Below are positions 23,885 to 34,122 of a stretch of 64,000 nucleotides of DNA, piece by piece (the stretch's first letter is position 1; every line of letters begins with the position of its first letter). The position numbers were made by a program, and so were the translations under genes. The notes beneath the pieces are model-generated. The model ran no database searches, was not told the origin of the DNA, and was given only the letters and a program-made list of their open reading frames with translations. Source of the stretch: Escallonia rubra (Eukaryota > Streptophyta > Magnoliopsida > Escalloniales > Escalloniaceae); assembly GCA_033065855.1 (NCBI GenBank), contig JAVXUO010001844.1:186001-250000 (forward strand). Direction: 5' to 3'.

Positions 23885-23908
23885 TTTTTGTCCCCAGCAG
23901 AGTCACCA
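23885..23908 (-). promoter_or_regulatory. Primer-binding site region of the minus-strand Tat-lineage element
   Basis: The minus strand reads tggtgactctgctgggga directly after the LTR end, the usual form of the tRNA primer site in Ogre/Tat retrotransposons, followed by acaaaaataag. Confidence 0.65.
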
Positions 23909-24325
23909 CAGTAGCGAACCGCCTCGAAAAAATCTCCAGAGGAATAGGATTTTGATGGAGTCGTCATTTTATTTAATTCAAGACCTAGAAAAAAAATAAG
24001 AAAAGACCCAAAAATGACTCTAAATTGTTCAAATGACAACTAATCTATTGAAAACAAAAAAAGGGGTTCGAGGACTACAATGAATTAAAAAATGTGATCT
24101 TTTCCTTCTAAAGTTGAGTTAAAAGTAAACTAGGTGAGGAAGGGAACCAACTGGTTTCGACTAAATCGGTCGGTTTCCCATGCCATTTTGATTTCGTAAG
24201 CCATCAAACAAACATACTCAAAACCAAATATTAATTAAAACCCCCAGTTTGATCTCTGGTGTCTAGCACAAATGTGATAGCTCAAAAGGTCCCTAACACG
24301 TAATCTTGGTAGAATTTTATTTTAT
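23908..24325 (-). mobile_element. 5' LTR fragment of the Ogre-like element, interrupted by a LINE
   Basis: Next to the primer-binding site, the sequence matches the LTR at 9436-10430 (gaggcggttcgctac end, shared internal phrases). After about 400 bases it meets the poly(A) end of the LINE at 24325, so the rest of the LTR is missing or displaced. Confidence 0.6.
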
Positions 24326-24529
24326 TTTTTTGGTAGAATACGAGAATTGCATTGAAATTTTAAAAGGTACAGTGTTTTTGTAGAGCAAGCCATGACGGCT
24401 TTACATAGAGGATATGTGAGTCCTCAGCATGGTAGAAAGTAAGACCACAAAAAAGGAAATAGTAAAACTAATACAAGCCAGACCTAGACTATTAAACATA
24501 AATAGGTATATTACACAAAAAAGGAGAGT

Positions 24530-24930
24530 TTAGATCTCTTCGCAACAAAATTCATTAACCCAATCTTGATAGACATCGATGCGGGCATGACAGGCAAAAG
24601 CTGCTAATGATCTGGACTCCTTCATATGCGGACCTCCGGCCCTGCCAATACTAAAGTAGTGCATATCGGTAGTAAGATAACATATATCATACATGAGTGG
24701 CGCCACCGTGTCCGTGATGTGTTCAACATTTGTCATCTGAGAAATTAGAAACTTTGAGTAAGTAACGAGGTTTAAATGTAATAATTTCTTCTTTTTTGCC
24801 CAAATAAAAACTGTGAGAAGGGATTTTGCTTGAGCTGTCAACCAGTCAGTAACTAAAATGGTAAAGGCAGCTGATCCACATCTTTGTTGTTGATGCGTCA
24901 AGCAGCTAAGCCCCACACCAGCTTTCTAAA
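24530..24930 (-). pseudogene. LINE ORF2: RNase H-like C-terminus
   Basis: The frame reads KAGVGLSCLTHQQQ, then ILVTDWLTAQAKSLLTVFIWAKK and LVTYSKFLISQM, which aligns with the plant LINE RNase H pattern (AGxGxxxR, AExxAxxxAxxxA, DSxxL). The expected glutamate reads Q in the AQAKSL position and the later aspartate is T-Y-S, so catalytic residues are degraded. The frame ends at 24530. Confidence 0.55.
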
Positions 24931-25941
24931 GGTTTTTGTCTAGGCAGATTGCCATACAAAGGGTGATCGGTTGGCTTGTGCGACACATGCATGATTCTGG
25001 GTTCCTGTGTACTAAGACAGAAGAGTTCTTCTCAACTGTAAAGGCTGATGGGGGTAAATAGTTTGGTTTTTTGTAGGTAGGGATGTTTATATGAGATGTG
25101 AGATCAAGTATTTCATGTATAACACTACGAGGATTAAAGGGCTCGTGTTGAAAAATGTAACGGTTCCTGTGAAGCCAAATACACCAAATTGTTACTATGA
25201 AGGTTCTAGTTTGGTTTATATATTTGCTTTTAGACGAGGTGTCTATGAGCCATGCAATGAGCCATTCCCGGAAAGGCGAAAGGATGGCATCCGATCGGAT
25301 TCTAGATGGTCCTCCAAACCAAATTGGTCAAACTTTGGGGCAGGTAAAGAACAGATGTTCTAGAGTCTCTGGTTCTGATTCGCATAGAGGGCAGAAGCTT
25401 GAAGGGATGATGTAGAATTTTTTAAGATTTTAGTGAAGGGGTAGACGATTCCATAGTGCTTGCCACAAGAGGAAGCACATTTTGAGAAGAATAGGCAAGG
25501 ACCAGATTATATCCCAGATCTATGTTCCCTTAAGCTGGATCCATGAGGGGATTCTTCCAATCTTAGCTTTTCCGTTTTGAGTTGATGTAGCATACGATAC
25601 GCATATTTAGTCGAGTAAATTCCAGAAGCTGTGTACTTCCACACCCTTTGGTCTTCAATCTGGTGGGGAGATAAGTGAATGGCCTTTATTTTCTTGACAA
25701 TGTTTTGATTGAAAAGTTATTGTAGCAGGCTTTCATCCCAGGTTCCATTTGTTATGAGCTGATCAACTTTAACTGGAGGATCGGGAATATATATGAATGC
25801 GGTTGGTTTCTCTTCGAAGTACGGTATCCAGTCATCTTCCCATAACGATATTTGTGTTCCCGTGCCTACATGCCAACGTAGTCCTTTCTGAATAACATGT
25901 CGACCGGTTACAATACTTTTCCATCCCCAAGAAAATTTACC

Positions 25942-27618
25942 TCAATCAGGACTACTAAAGAATTCTGATCGAGTACAATATTTTCTGAATAATATTCTGG
26001 CAAGTAAACAATTTGGCTCCGACCATAGCCTCCAACTTGTTTTGGCCAGTAGTGTTATATTAAAGATGTCAGTATCCTTGAACCCCAAACCTCCTAGATT
26101 CCTTGGTGCACAAATCGTATGCCAGTTGAGCCAGTGGAGGCCTTTCCTGTTCTCATTGCCTGACCACAAGAATCTTCCAAGAATAGAGTTAATTTGTTTC
26201 CTAACATAGATTCGGAAGAGGCTAACCTGCATGTGGTAAGTTAAAAGGGGGGTCAACACTGAGGATATAAGCGTAACACGTCCCGCTTTGTTAAGAAGGC
26301 TGCATTTCCATCCTGTGCATCGTGCTTTGATCTTCTCTATAAGATCTCTGAAGAAAAGCTTTCGGTTGGTGACAATGTCTAGTGTGCTCCCAAGATATTT
26401 TCCAAAAGAATCGGATGGGGTGAAGCCCAGTCTTTGAGAGATAAAGGTTGTCTCCTTCTGGGTATCATTAGGAATTAGAGTGATAGAGGATTTCTCGTGA
26501 TTTATTTTTTGCCTTGAGTCTATGCAATATCCTTAAAGGATATTTTGAATGTGATGGCAAGACTGGGGCGTGATTTTGGTGAAGATCATCATGTCGTCTG
26601 CAAAGAATAAGTGATTGATAGGTGGGCTCTTGCATCCGGCATTGATACCCGGGATCTTGTTAGAAATTTGCGCCTTGTTGAGGGAGGCATAAAGCACCTC
26701 AGAGCATAAGATAAAAAGATAAGGTGATAGAGGATCGCCTTGGTGGAGTCCACAAGTTGGCTCGAAGCGTTGTGTAGGTGAGCCATTTAGCAGGATCTCG
26801 TAAGAAACACTGGAAACACATTCCGTGATCAAGCTGATGAAGAGAGATGGAAAAAGTGTCTTCTTTAGAACGTCCTCCAGGAATTTCCAATGAATACGAT
26901 CAAAAGCCTTGCTCATATCCATTTTGATCATCCCCATAACCGTTTTTGAATTTTTTGCTGAACGAATTTTATTGGTGATTTCTTGAGCAATGAGGATGTT
27001 TTATGTAATATGTCTGCCTTTCACAAAGGCATTCTGCTGTTCCGATATAAAGTGAGGAAGCATTGGTTTAAGCCGGCTGGCCAATGTTTTGGCTATGATT
27101 TTGTACATGGTATTACAAAGAGAAATTGGTCTAAAGTCACTAGGGGTTTTGGGTGCGGAGCATTTAGGAATTAGCACCAAAAATGATTTGTTTCTTTGAT
27201 TGAGAATGTGACCAGACCGAAGGAATGATAAGGCTGCAGAAGTAATGGGTTGGGCCAGGGAGGTCCAACATTGTTGGTAGACTAATGCTGGAATTCCATC
27301 CGGGCCAGGCGCTTTAGTTGGTTTAATTTCAAACAAAGTTTGTCTGATTTCATCAGCTGTAAAAGGCTGGAATAACCAATCTATCTGAGCCGGTAAAAGT
27401 GTAGGCAAACTATCCCAAGTATCTACTGATGTCTGAGATCCTCCCCCCAGGTTTCGGGTAGGGCAGAAAATTGATTTAAAGTGCTCTATTAAGCAAATGG
27501 AAATTGTCGAATGATGGTTAAAGGAATTTCCTTGGTCGTCTGACAGGGATGATATTTTATTGAAGTTTCGTCGGATGATGGTCGAAGTGTGAAAAAAACC
27601 AGTGTTACGATCCCCCAA
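25942..27618 (-). pseudogene. LINE ORF2: reverse transcriptase
   Basis: Motifs appear in order: PTKAPGPDGIPA and LIPKCSAPKTPSDFRPISLCNT at about 27310-27110, SEQQNAFVKGRHI at 27040, and KMDMSKAFDRIHWKFLE at about 26930-26875. These are followed by GLHQGDPLSPYLFILCSE at 26750-26700 and the catalytic FADD at about 26600. The thumb region (GRFLWSGNE, GGLGFKD) follows at 26180-26070. All lie in one frame, with breaks at about 27000 and 26500-26260. This is a standard non-LTR transcriptase and only lightly mutated. Confidence 0.85.
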
Positions 27619-27661
27619 CTGTAGCCAACGAATAGTAGATTTCTGAGCCCAGAAAGTCTCC

Positions 27662-28680
27662 TCACAGTCTAGTAACCAATTCAGCTTTTTTCTTAAAATT
27701 CCGGTCCATCACTTGAGCATCCGGGTGTGGGAGATGTCCCTGGAAGTGCACAATTTGTCTCTTTGCATCCTCGACCTGAGCACCCAGATTACCGAATCTT
27801 TGTTTATTCCATATTGTGAGAAATTGTAACATTTTTTGGCCGCAGAATACTACCTTGAACAAAGGCGATCCTTCACACTGCATATTCCAAGCTATCTGCA
27901 TTATCTGCTTGCACTGAGGATGTTTGAGCCACATTGCTTCAAATCGTTTTGGGCAAGGTAAAAGGATTTGTGGCGGGTTAAAATCTAGGAGGAGAGGGGT
28001 GTGATCCGACGATTGTATACCCAGATTTAAGAGTTGTGCATTTAGGAATCGGATCATCCATCTGATGTGGCAACTTCTCTATCAAGCCTTTCATACGTAC
28101 ATGAAGCACCATCTCGGTTATTTGTCCACGTGAAAGGGGGGCCCACCCAGTGAATATCAACCAAAAGATTTTTTGTCAGAAAATCTTTAAGGAGATTGTG
28201 TCCGGGAGTGCAAGAGAAATTTGGGCCACTTTTATCTGACGGTGACAGGACTTGGTTAAAGTCACCGAGCAAAAGGATAGGCTTCGCTACAGCATATAGA
28301 ATATCAGATATGCGGGCCCATGTTGCCTTTCTCTTAGCTAGATTGGGATGTCCATAAATGAAGCCAGAGATCCAAGGGGGATCCGAGTGACAATGAAACT
28401 CCATTAATATCAGGTTTTTATCCTTATATAAGATAGAACCCTCAAACTCATCAGTCCATCCTACCCATAAACCACCTTTCGTTCCTAATACGCCAGACGG
28501 ATCAACACACGTAGAGGAGGTGTAACCAAGTTTCAAGAATTTTTTGGATACGTCGGGAATAACTTGTTTTGTTTCTTGCAAAAAGACACAACCAGGTAAG
28601 TGGTTGCGAGCCAGTTTAAAGGCTGCTCTAACTGTACGGGCATGGCCTAACCCCATACAGTTCCAGCTGAGAATCTTCAT
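27662..28680 (-). pseudogene. LINE ORF2: apurinic-like endonuclease and linker
   Basis: The frame starts with ATG at 28680, overlapping the ORF1 stop as ATGA. It reads MKILSWNCMGLGHARTVRA, FLQETKQ, PILLLGDFNQVLSPSDK, FTWTNNRDGASCTYERLDR. These are the endonuclease motifs for metal binding and catalysis (N, E, GDFN, TWTN). A small insertion at about 28055 shifts the frame. The remainder, with the expected SDHTPLLLDF motif (H near 28000), continues in the next frame to 27662. Confidence 0.85.
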
Positions 28681-31600
28681 GCTTGGTTAAGGGGTTGCTT
28701 AGGGGCAACACCCGAAACCCTAACCGTTACAAGATCTGAAGTAGAGAATGAAGTCCAGAGAAAGGGATTGTCTCTAGCAGCAAGACTCTTTTTTGCCGGA
28801 CGAAGGTTAAAAGATAAGGGAGAGTGGAAGATGAGATCCAGACTTTCTCGATCCATAGGTGTGTCCATACCCTTCCGAAAAGAGGTAGTACATACCAATT
28901 TCCTTCTTTTGGTAGTAGATGGGTATGATTTTAGGTTGAAATTCAACAAGATGGGTATATAGTTGATAGGCACCTCACTACCTAAAGTAAATGGGGGTCT
29001 TCTACGTTTTCTTAGTCGGTACAACAGAGGGTCTATATATGCTAATGGTAGAATCTCTCTAAATTTTCTTTTGCTGCCAGTAATATTAAAAAAAAAAAGA
29101 CGAAAGAATACAAGGCTAGCTAGTAAGCAAGAAATGTTATAGCGAGTCAAGTGATACAGGAGGTTGGAGAAGTTAGTAAAAGGAGCACCTGGTGATGGCG
29201 GTGACTGAGTCATTTCCATTTGCTTGAGCTTTTTCATGGCTTTTGCTCCAAAATCTGCATTATCCGGGTTGTTGTTCCTTTTGCGATAGGGAATGGTTGA
29301 AGAGTCATGTGTCTCCTTGTCTGACAGTTCAGAATTTTCTTTTTCATCTTGTGCTTTATCAGATTCATCACTGCAATCTTCGAAGTCTGGGGCCGTGAAT
29401 ATCTTACCAGTGAGTTTGTCCTTGTCTAGTTTGTCTGCAATGTGATTGAGACTTATTCCAGTGTCCAGAGGTTGTGTTTTAAGAAAATCAGTCGCCGTCT
29501 TACTCGCTGATGAAGATGTGTCTGCATGATTATAAATTTGCAATACCAAATCTTGCTTCATATTTTCAATATTTCGTAAGTTATGGGAAAAAGAAGGCGG
29601 GAAGTTTGTCAGGTTCGTATTTGTAGCAGAAGAGTCTTGTGCGACCAAGTTGGGCAAAATCTCCAAGTTATCAGCAGATGTGGGGCATAACATTGGGAGG
29701 GTGCTGCTGGTGTGTGGATTTGAGTTGGATATTTCCTCTATGAAGATAACATTTGGTCCAATAGGTTAAAAGATCGATTCAGTAATAGAGGGAATTGGGT
29801 TTGTGTATAGACAGGTTGGGTCATTAGAGATTGTGAGAGAGTTTTGGTTTGGTTGGGTTTTGGGCCAGGCTTGTGCATAAAGGTGATGGTTGATTGCGTG
29901 GGCTAAGAGTGAAAGTCCAAAATCAAAGAGGCCTTGGATAAAACGGGCTAGATTTATGTTGGGCTGTGTATTTGGTAGGAAAGCCCGGTCAGTATGGGGT
30001 AAAGCAACATTAGTGGCCTGGTTGGAGATCTGGGTGGGATTTTGTGAGGATAGAGCCAAAGACTGTGATGTTGTTTCAGCTTCCAGAAGTCCACGTGCGT
30101 GTATAGGAAGGGGATAAGATTTTCCCCAGGTGAGATCTTCAGAACTTGAGGAGGTGTGTGATTCCAGATTGGTTTGAGAGATTTGCGGCAGATTGGATAT
30201 AATATTTGCATCAGTCAGAGAGATATGAGGAAGATTTTTTTCAGGCTCTTCTGTCCGGCTATGTGAGACAAATATAGGTTGTGGCGATAGGGAGTACGTG
30301 GCTGCATCTGCTTCACTTTTACATTTGATCGTATTGATGATGTCAGTCTCTGGTGTCGTTTCTTTGTCGGAGTCGTCGGATTCCAGGGAAAGCTCAATTT
30401 CTTCCGGTTCTGCTTCTTCTGAGGCCTCGGTTGAAGATATATTCTGTTCTAAGTCCAAAGCTGCTTCATTCTCCATATCAACTATCATTTGGGCATCTTG
30501 GGCTTGTAGTTCATGGATTAAAATCTCTTGTTCGAAAAGGTTTTGTAATTCAATGGGGAGGTTGTTTGGACCTGGTTCTGCAATACCCTCCTGCATATAA
30601 GGGTTGTCGAGAATATTGAGATTTTGATTAAGGTCTAAGTCTCCAACATTGTTTCCTAATTCCTCCACTTCAACATTGTTTCCTAATTCCTCCACTGCAA
30701 CGTTGTTTCCTAAGTCCACCACTTCAACCGGGATCCCGTCGTCCTCTGGCATAAGAATGTCTTCCATTTCTTTGTCGTTACCGATTAGAATTTCTGCATT
30801 TTCACCTGTTAGTGAAACAGGGGAGGTAGGGGCAGTAGCAAAATATTCATCATTACTGGGCACCGACGATGGGTTGGGGGAGAAAGCCTCATATAGGTGC
30901 GTGAGATGCAGTCCGATGGTATCACGAGAAATAGTGATGCGTGAAGTATGGTTCCAGTCAGTGTTGGGTAATGCCGGAAGTGTTTTACCAAACATTGGGT
31001 AGCCATCGAGGATAAAAGTTTCATACAAATCAGGTCCGAGTATATGGGCCGTGCGCCGTTTCAAAGAGTCAATTACCTCTAAGAGAGCTGCATTGCATCG
31101 GGTGTTTTCATGACCAATTCGTCACCAACGGAAGCAGGCCATAAAGATGCGCTCATATGTGCACCTAAGTAATTGTACTCCCATATTGTCAAGTAAATTG
31201 AGAAAAATTCCAGGGAGAAGTGGAGCATCCAGAAAGACTCTTATTTTGATGCGAAAGTAGTCACAGTTTGTTATTCGTGTTGCCAACCAGTCTATATCTA
31301 GAAGAATTCCTACTGCAAGACCTATCATTTCCGCTAACGAGTACTAATAGCAGTCACTTGGTATATTCGTCACTTGCATCCAAAGGTCCACTGTGTGAAA
31401 TTTGACTGTACGATAGATGACATGCGGATACCATTCGTGAAGAACAAGTAGAGCCCCGAAGAAGTTCCATGGTCCGTTGGAGAGGACCAGACGTGCATCA
31501 GATGCAAAAGTAAAGTTAAATAGAAAAAGGTTGGGTACCTTAGTTACCAGAACAGGTCCCTGAAGAGTCCAGCATATGTTAACACTGTCTTGTATTTTTG

Positions 31601-31763
31601 CTTGGGAGAATAACCTTGAGTCTTGGAATTTGCCGAGGAGTAAAAATTCCTTACCTATACGAGCGTTTCTTACTTGTTGTTCCTGGGGGTGAATGAGGTA
31701 TGTGCGCATTTCCAGAGCTATATCTTCATGAATATTGCCATCAATGAAAAACGGGTCCTCCAT
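28677..31763 (-). pseudogene. LINE ORF1: gag-like protein with DUF4283 and zinc knuckle
   Basis: One frame of 1029 codons runs from ATG 31763 to TGA 28677 with in-frame stops at 31344, 31122 and 29766. The N-terminal part shows a DUF4283-type pattern: LLGKFQDSRLFSQAKIQD and CWTLQGP, then PWNFFGALLVLHEW. At about 31120 there is a CCHC knuckle CFRW-stop-RIGHENTRC, where the second cysteine reads W and the next codon is a stop. The rest is acidic low-complexity linker, including a threefold repeat of (V)EELGNNV at 30640-30730. Products of this class bind LINE RNA. Confidence 0.75.
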
Positions 31764-32872
31764 GTTCGGTGGGTGGGGAACAGGTAGAGAGAGAGTGTAT
31801 GTTTGATAGTGGTAGGCATTAATTTAGAACTAGATGGAGTTAAGGGGAAGTGGTTCCATGTGATAATCTTGGTGAAAATTTACTAGAGAGGTGAAGAAGG
31901 GATGATCTGAAGGAAGAAGACATGATGAGAAGAGAAAAACATGGGGATAAAGTGATCCATTTTTTGTAGAGAGAAGGCATAGAGTAAATAGTCTAGAGAG
32001 AGGGAGAACGAAGCATAATGCTCTTTTTTTTTTTTTTTTTGCAGTTTAGAATTCTAAAGTCCTTGCAATGACTTTGCATGTAAAGTGGCATGGTTAGATA
32101 ATCTATAGTTGTTACTATTTTATATCAAAATTATTGCGTGAGTTTCGTGATAATATGTTCATTTTGTTAATACCATGTTATTATATGCATCATAGTATAT
32201 TTCTATGCTTTAGTCATGTATCATGCTGGAATCCATGACATACATATAAGGTAGATCGGTCAAACTACGACTCATCAAATTGTGCTAGTCCAAGTACATA
32301 CATAGGCCATCCTTAATCTGATCTCGAATTTTTGTGTGTTTAAGTTAATCCGCATATTTCATGTGATAGTATAGTAAAAACTTAGATGACACACATAGGC
32401 ATGAGAACCCTAGTGTGATCAACCATGTGGTAGGCGTACATGGGTGTGTAACACATTTCCCGTTGTAACCTAGGCCCAAAATTTGATCTCTGCCATGCAT
32501 ATGGATGAACTTGCATGCTTATGTACTTTTTCTATTTTTGGTAGCTAATAAGATCCATCATTGGCGCCAAGAGATAGAATTTGCAAAAATAGGTTGAATG
32601 ATCAAATTCAATGGTTGTGATTTTCATAATCAACTCGTGGCTCCCAAAAATTACCTAAATTTGATCAGTTGATTGTTAGGAGGAATTTTGGGATGGAGGA
32701 CAACGGTCGGTGGGGGTGACTATTCTACAAAGAAACTAGAAAATAAAAAAGAGAAAATTTTGAAAAAAAAACATGCTTATTGTCGTTAAATAGTTTATAA
32801 GTAAGTGACAAGAGAAATGCTCAGAAAAGCTCACGTGGAGGGCATGCATATACGTCCGTCCATAAAATGATA
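31764..32872. other. LINE 5' flank and AT-rich spacer, no gene seen
   Basis: The first 220 bases may be LINE leader. A T17 run lies at about 32024-32040. The rest is AT-rich with no recognised coding or repeat signature. Confidence 0.45.
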
Positions 32873-33830
32873 CTCCTTCCGTACCACATAAATTAATTAT
32901 ATTTCCTTTTTAGGACGTCCCACAAAAATTACTCACTTTCCAAATTAAAAAAGATTATGTAGGTATTTTTACATTTTACCATTTTTTTTCAATTTTTATT
33001 CTATTTTTCTCTACACATTTAACTCTCCACCAACTCATTTTCTTTCTCCTTACCCACTTTCTTATCCTTTTTTATTCTATTCCTCTTCATATTTAATACT
33101 TTACCAGAGGCGGACCTCATGCGACGGCCACCCCCCCAAATTTTGGAAATCTCTTTTACTTTTTTAAATAGTGAAAAATTATATTTGATATATTTACGGA
33201 AATATAAATATATTGTAATATTAATGTCTCAGTGTTTCTTTTTGTTGTGCTTTAAATTTTTTTGCCACCCTCCGCTACAATCTTTATCTTTCTTCTTTCT
33301 TTGCTCCATTTTCATTTTTTCAAATTCTTAATTACAAATCTTCATATTACAAACAAAAACAAATAGATCAAAGTTAGATTTTTTTTGTAATTTAAATTCT
33401 TATAGTATGTTAACTTATAAATACACTATTGTCCTCGTCAAATTAATTATCACATTAATAGTACGTATTTACGTGTAAGAGTTAATATTCTTATTCAAGA
33501 TTAGTAATTTGTTGTTAACTAACGTTACCAAGTTATATAAATCACTATGAATGGTAAGATTATAAATTAAATAAATCATATTTTATGTAAACTTGAACCT
33601 TCTAAAGTTTTATATGCTAGCTGTCAATTTTTTTTTTTAATCACCTTTTGGTCCCCCGATTAAACTTCCTGGATCCATCCCTGTACTCCACTAACACATT
33701 TTCTCTCTCTTATTCTACTTTCTTTCTCTCATCTATATGAAGAGTAGAATGAGAAATATATAATATACCATCTAAACTCATGACTTGCATGCCAAAAAAA
33801 GAAAAAGAAAAAGGATTTACGTGAGAGTGA
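32873..33830. mobile_element. Stowaway-type MITE (decayed), split by a hAT MITE
   Basis: The left end is ctccttccgta after a TA. The interior phrases (cccacaaaaatt-ctca, aaagatt-tgtaggtattttta, ccaactcattttct) track the intact Stowaway element at 46580-46952. The homology resumes after the insertion (acattttctctctctt, aatatataatatac-atctaaa). The right end is degenerate near 33830. The pair of halves minus the insertion is about 370 bp, the same size as the intact copy. It ends about 160 bases before the start codon of the THUMP gene. Confidence 0.75.
33105..33683. mobile_element. hAT-type MITE, CAGGGG family, nested in the Stowaway element
   Basis: It begins cagaggcggacc and ends ggatccatccctg. 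The flanks are tactttac (33097-33104) and tactccac (33684-33691), an 8-bp duplication with two differences. Length (579 bp), G/C-run subtermini and an interior phrase with the reverse of the 20921-21518 copy (ttaacttataa, acgtgtaa) support one family. Confidence 0.75.
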
Positions 33831-33989
33831 TAGTGAAATGATTTTGAGTTCAAAGTTCAAATACAGTGACCGAAGTTAATTCCTCTGGGTTTGCAACCCA
33901 GGTATACATGGGACAGACCGTGTGGGGTTTGACTGCCATTTAGCCGAAAGAATAACAAAAAACCACGGACTCGGCCGAAAACGAGAGCG
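33831..33989 (+). promoter_or_regulatory. Proximal promoter and 5' leader of the THUMP gene
   Basis: About 160 bases separate the Stowaway remnant from the ATG at 33990. No clear TATA box is visible, so transcription may start within or near the transposon. Confidence 0.4.
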
Positions 33990-34122
33990 ATGGGAACCGA
34001 GCCAGCGATGAAGCCGTGGGAGCAGCACTCAGCTGTAATCAGCATTCCTCGCTTCGATTACAACGCCCCAACGTCCCTACTCCAACACTCCTATTCAGGC
34101 TTCCTCGTCACCTGCCCCATCA
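33990..34122 (+). CDS. THUMP gene exon 1
   Basis: Starts at ATG 33990, with a second in-frame ATG at 34008. It encodes residues 1-44 and leaves one base of codon 45. The donor is atca|gttagt. The WEQHSAVISIPRFDYNAP segment is characteristic of this plant family as I know it. Confidence 0.85.

Larger units (their letters stand above)
24330..31763 (-). mobile_element. L1-like LINE, nearly full length
   Basis: The order on the minus strand is ORF1 (31763-28677), endonuclease (28680-28054), reverse transcriptase (27618-25942) and RNase H-like end (about 24930-24530). A T-rich tract at 24314-24332 represents the poly(A) tail. Decay is light: three in-frame stops in ORF1 and a few shifts in ORF2. 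No target duplication was found. The 5' untranslated region may extend to about 31990. Confidence 0.85.
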
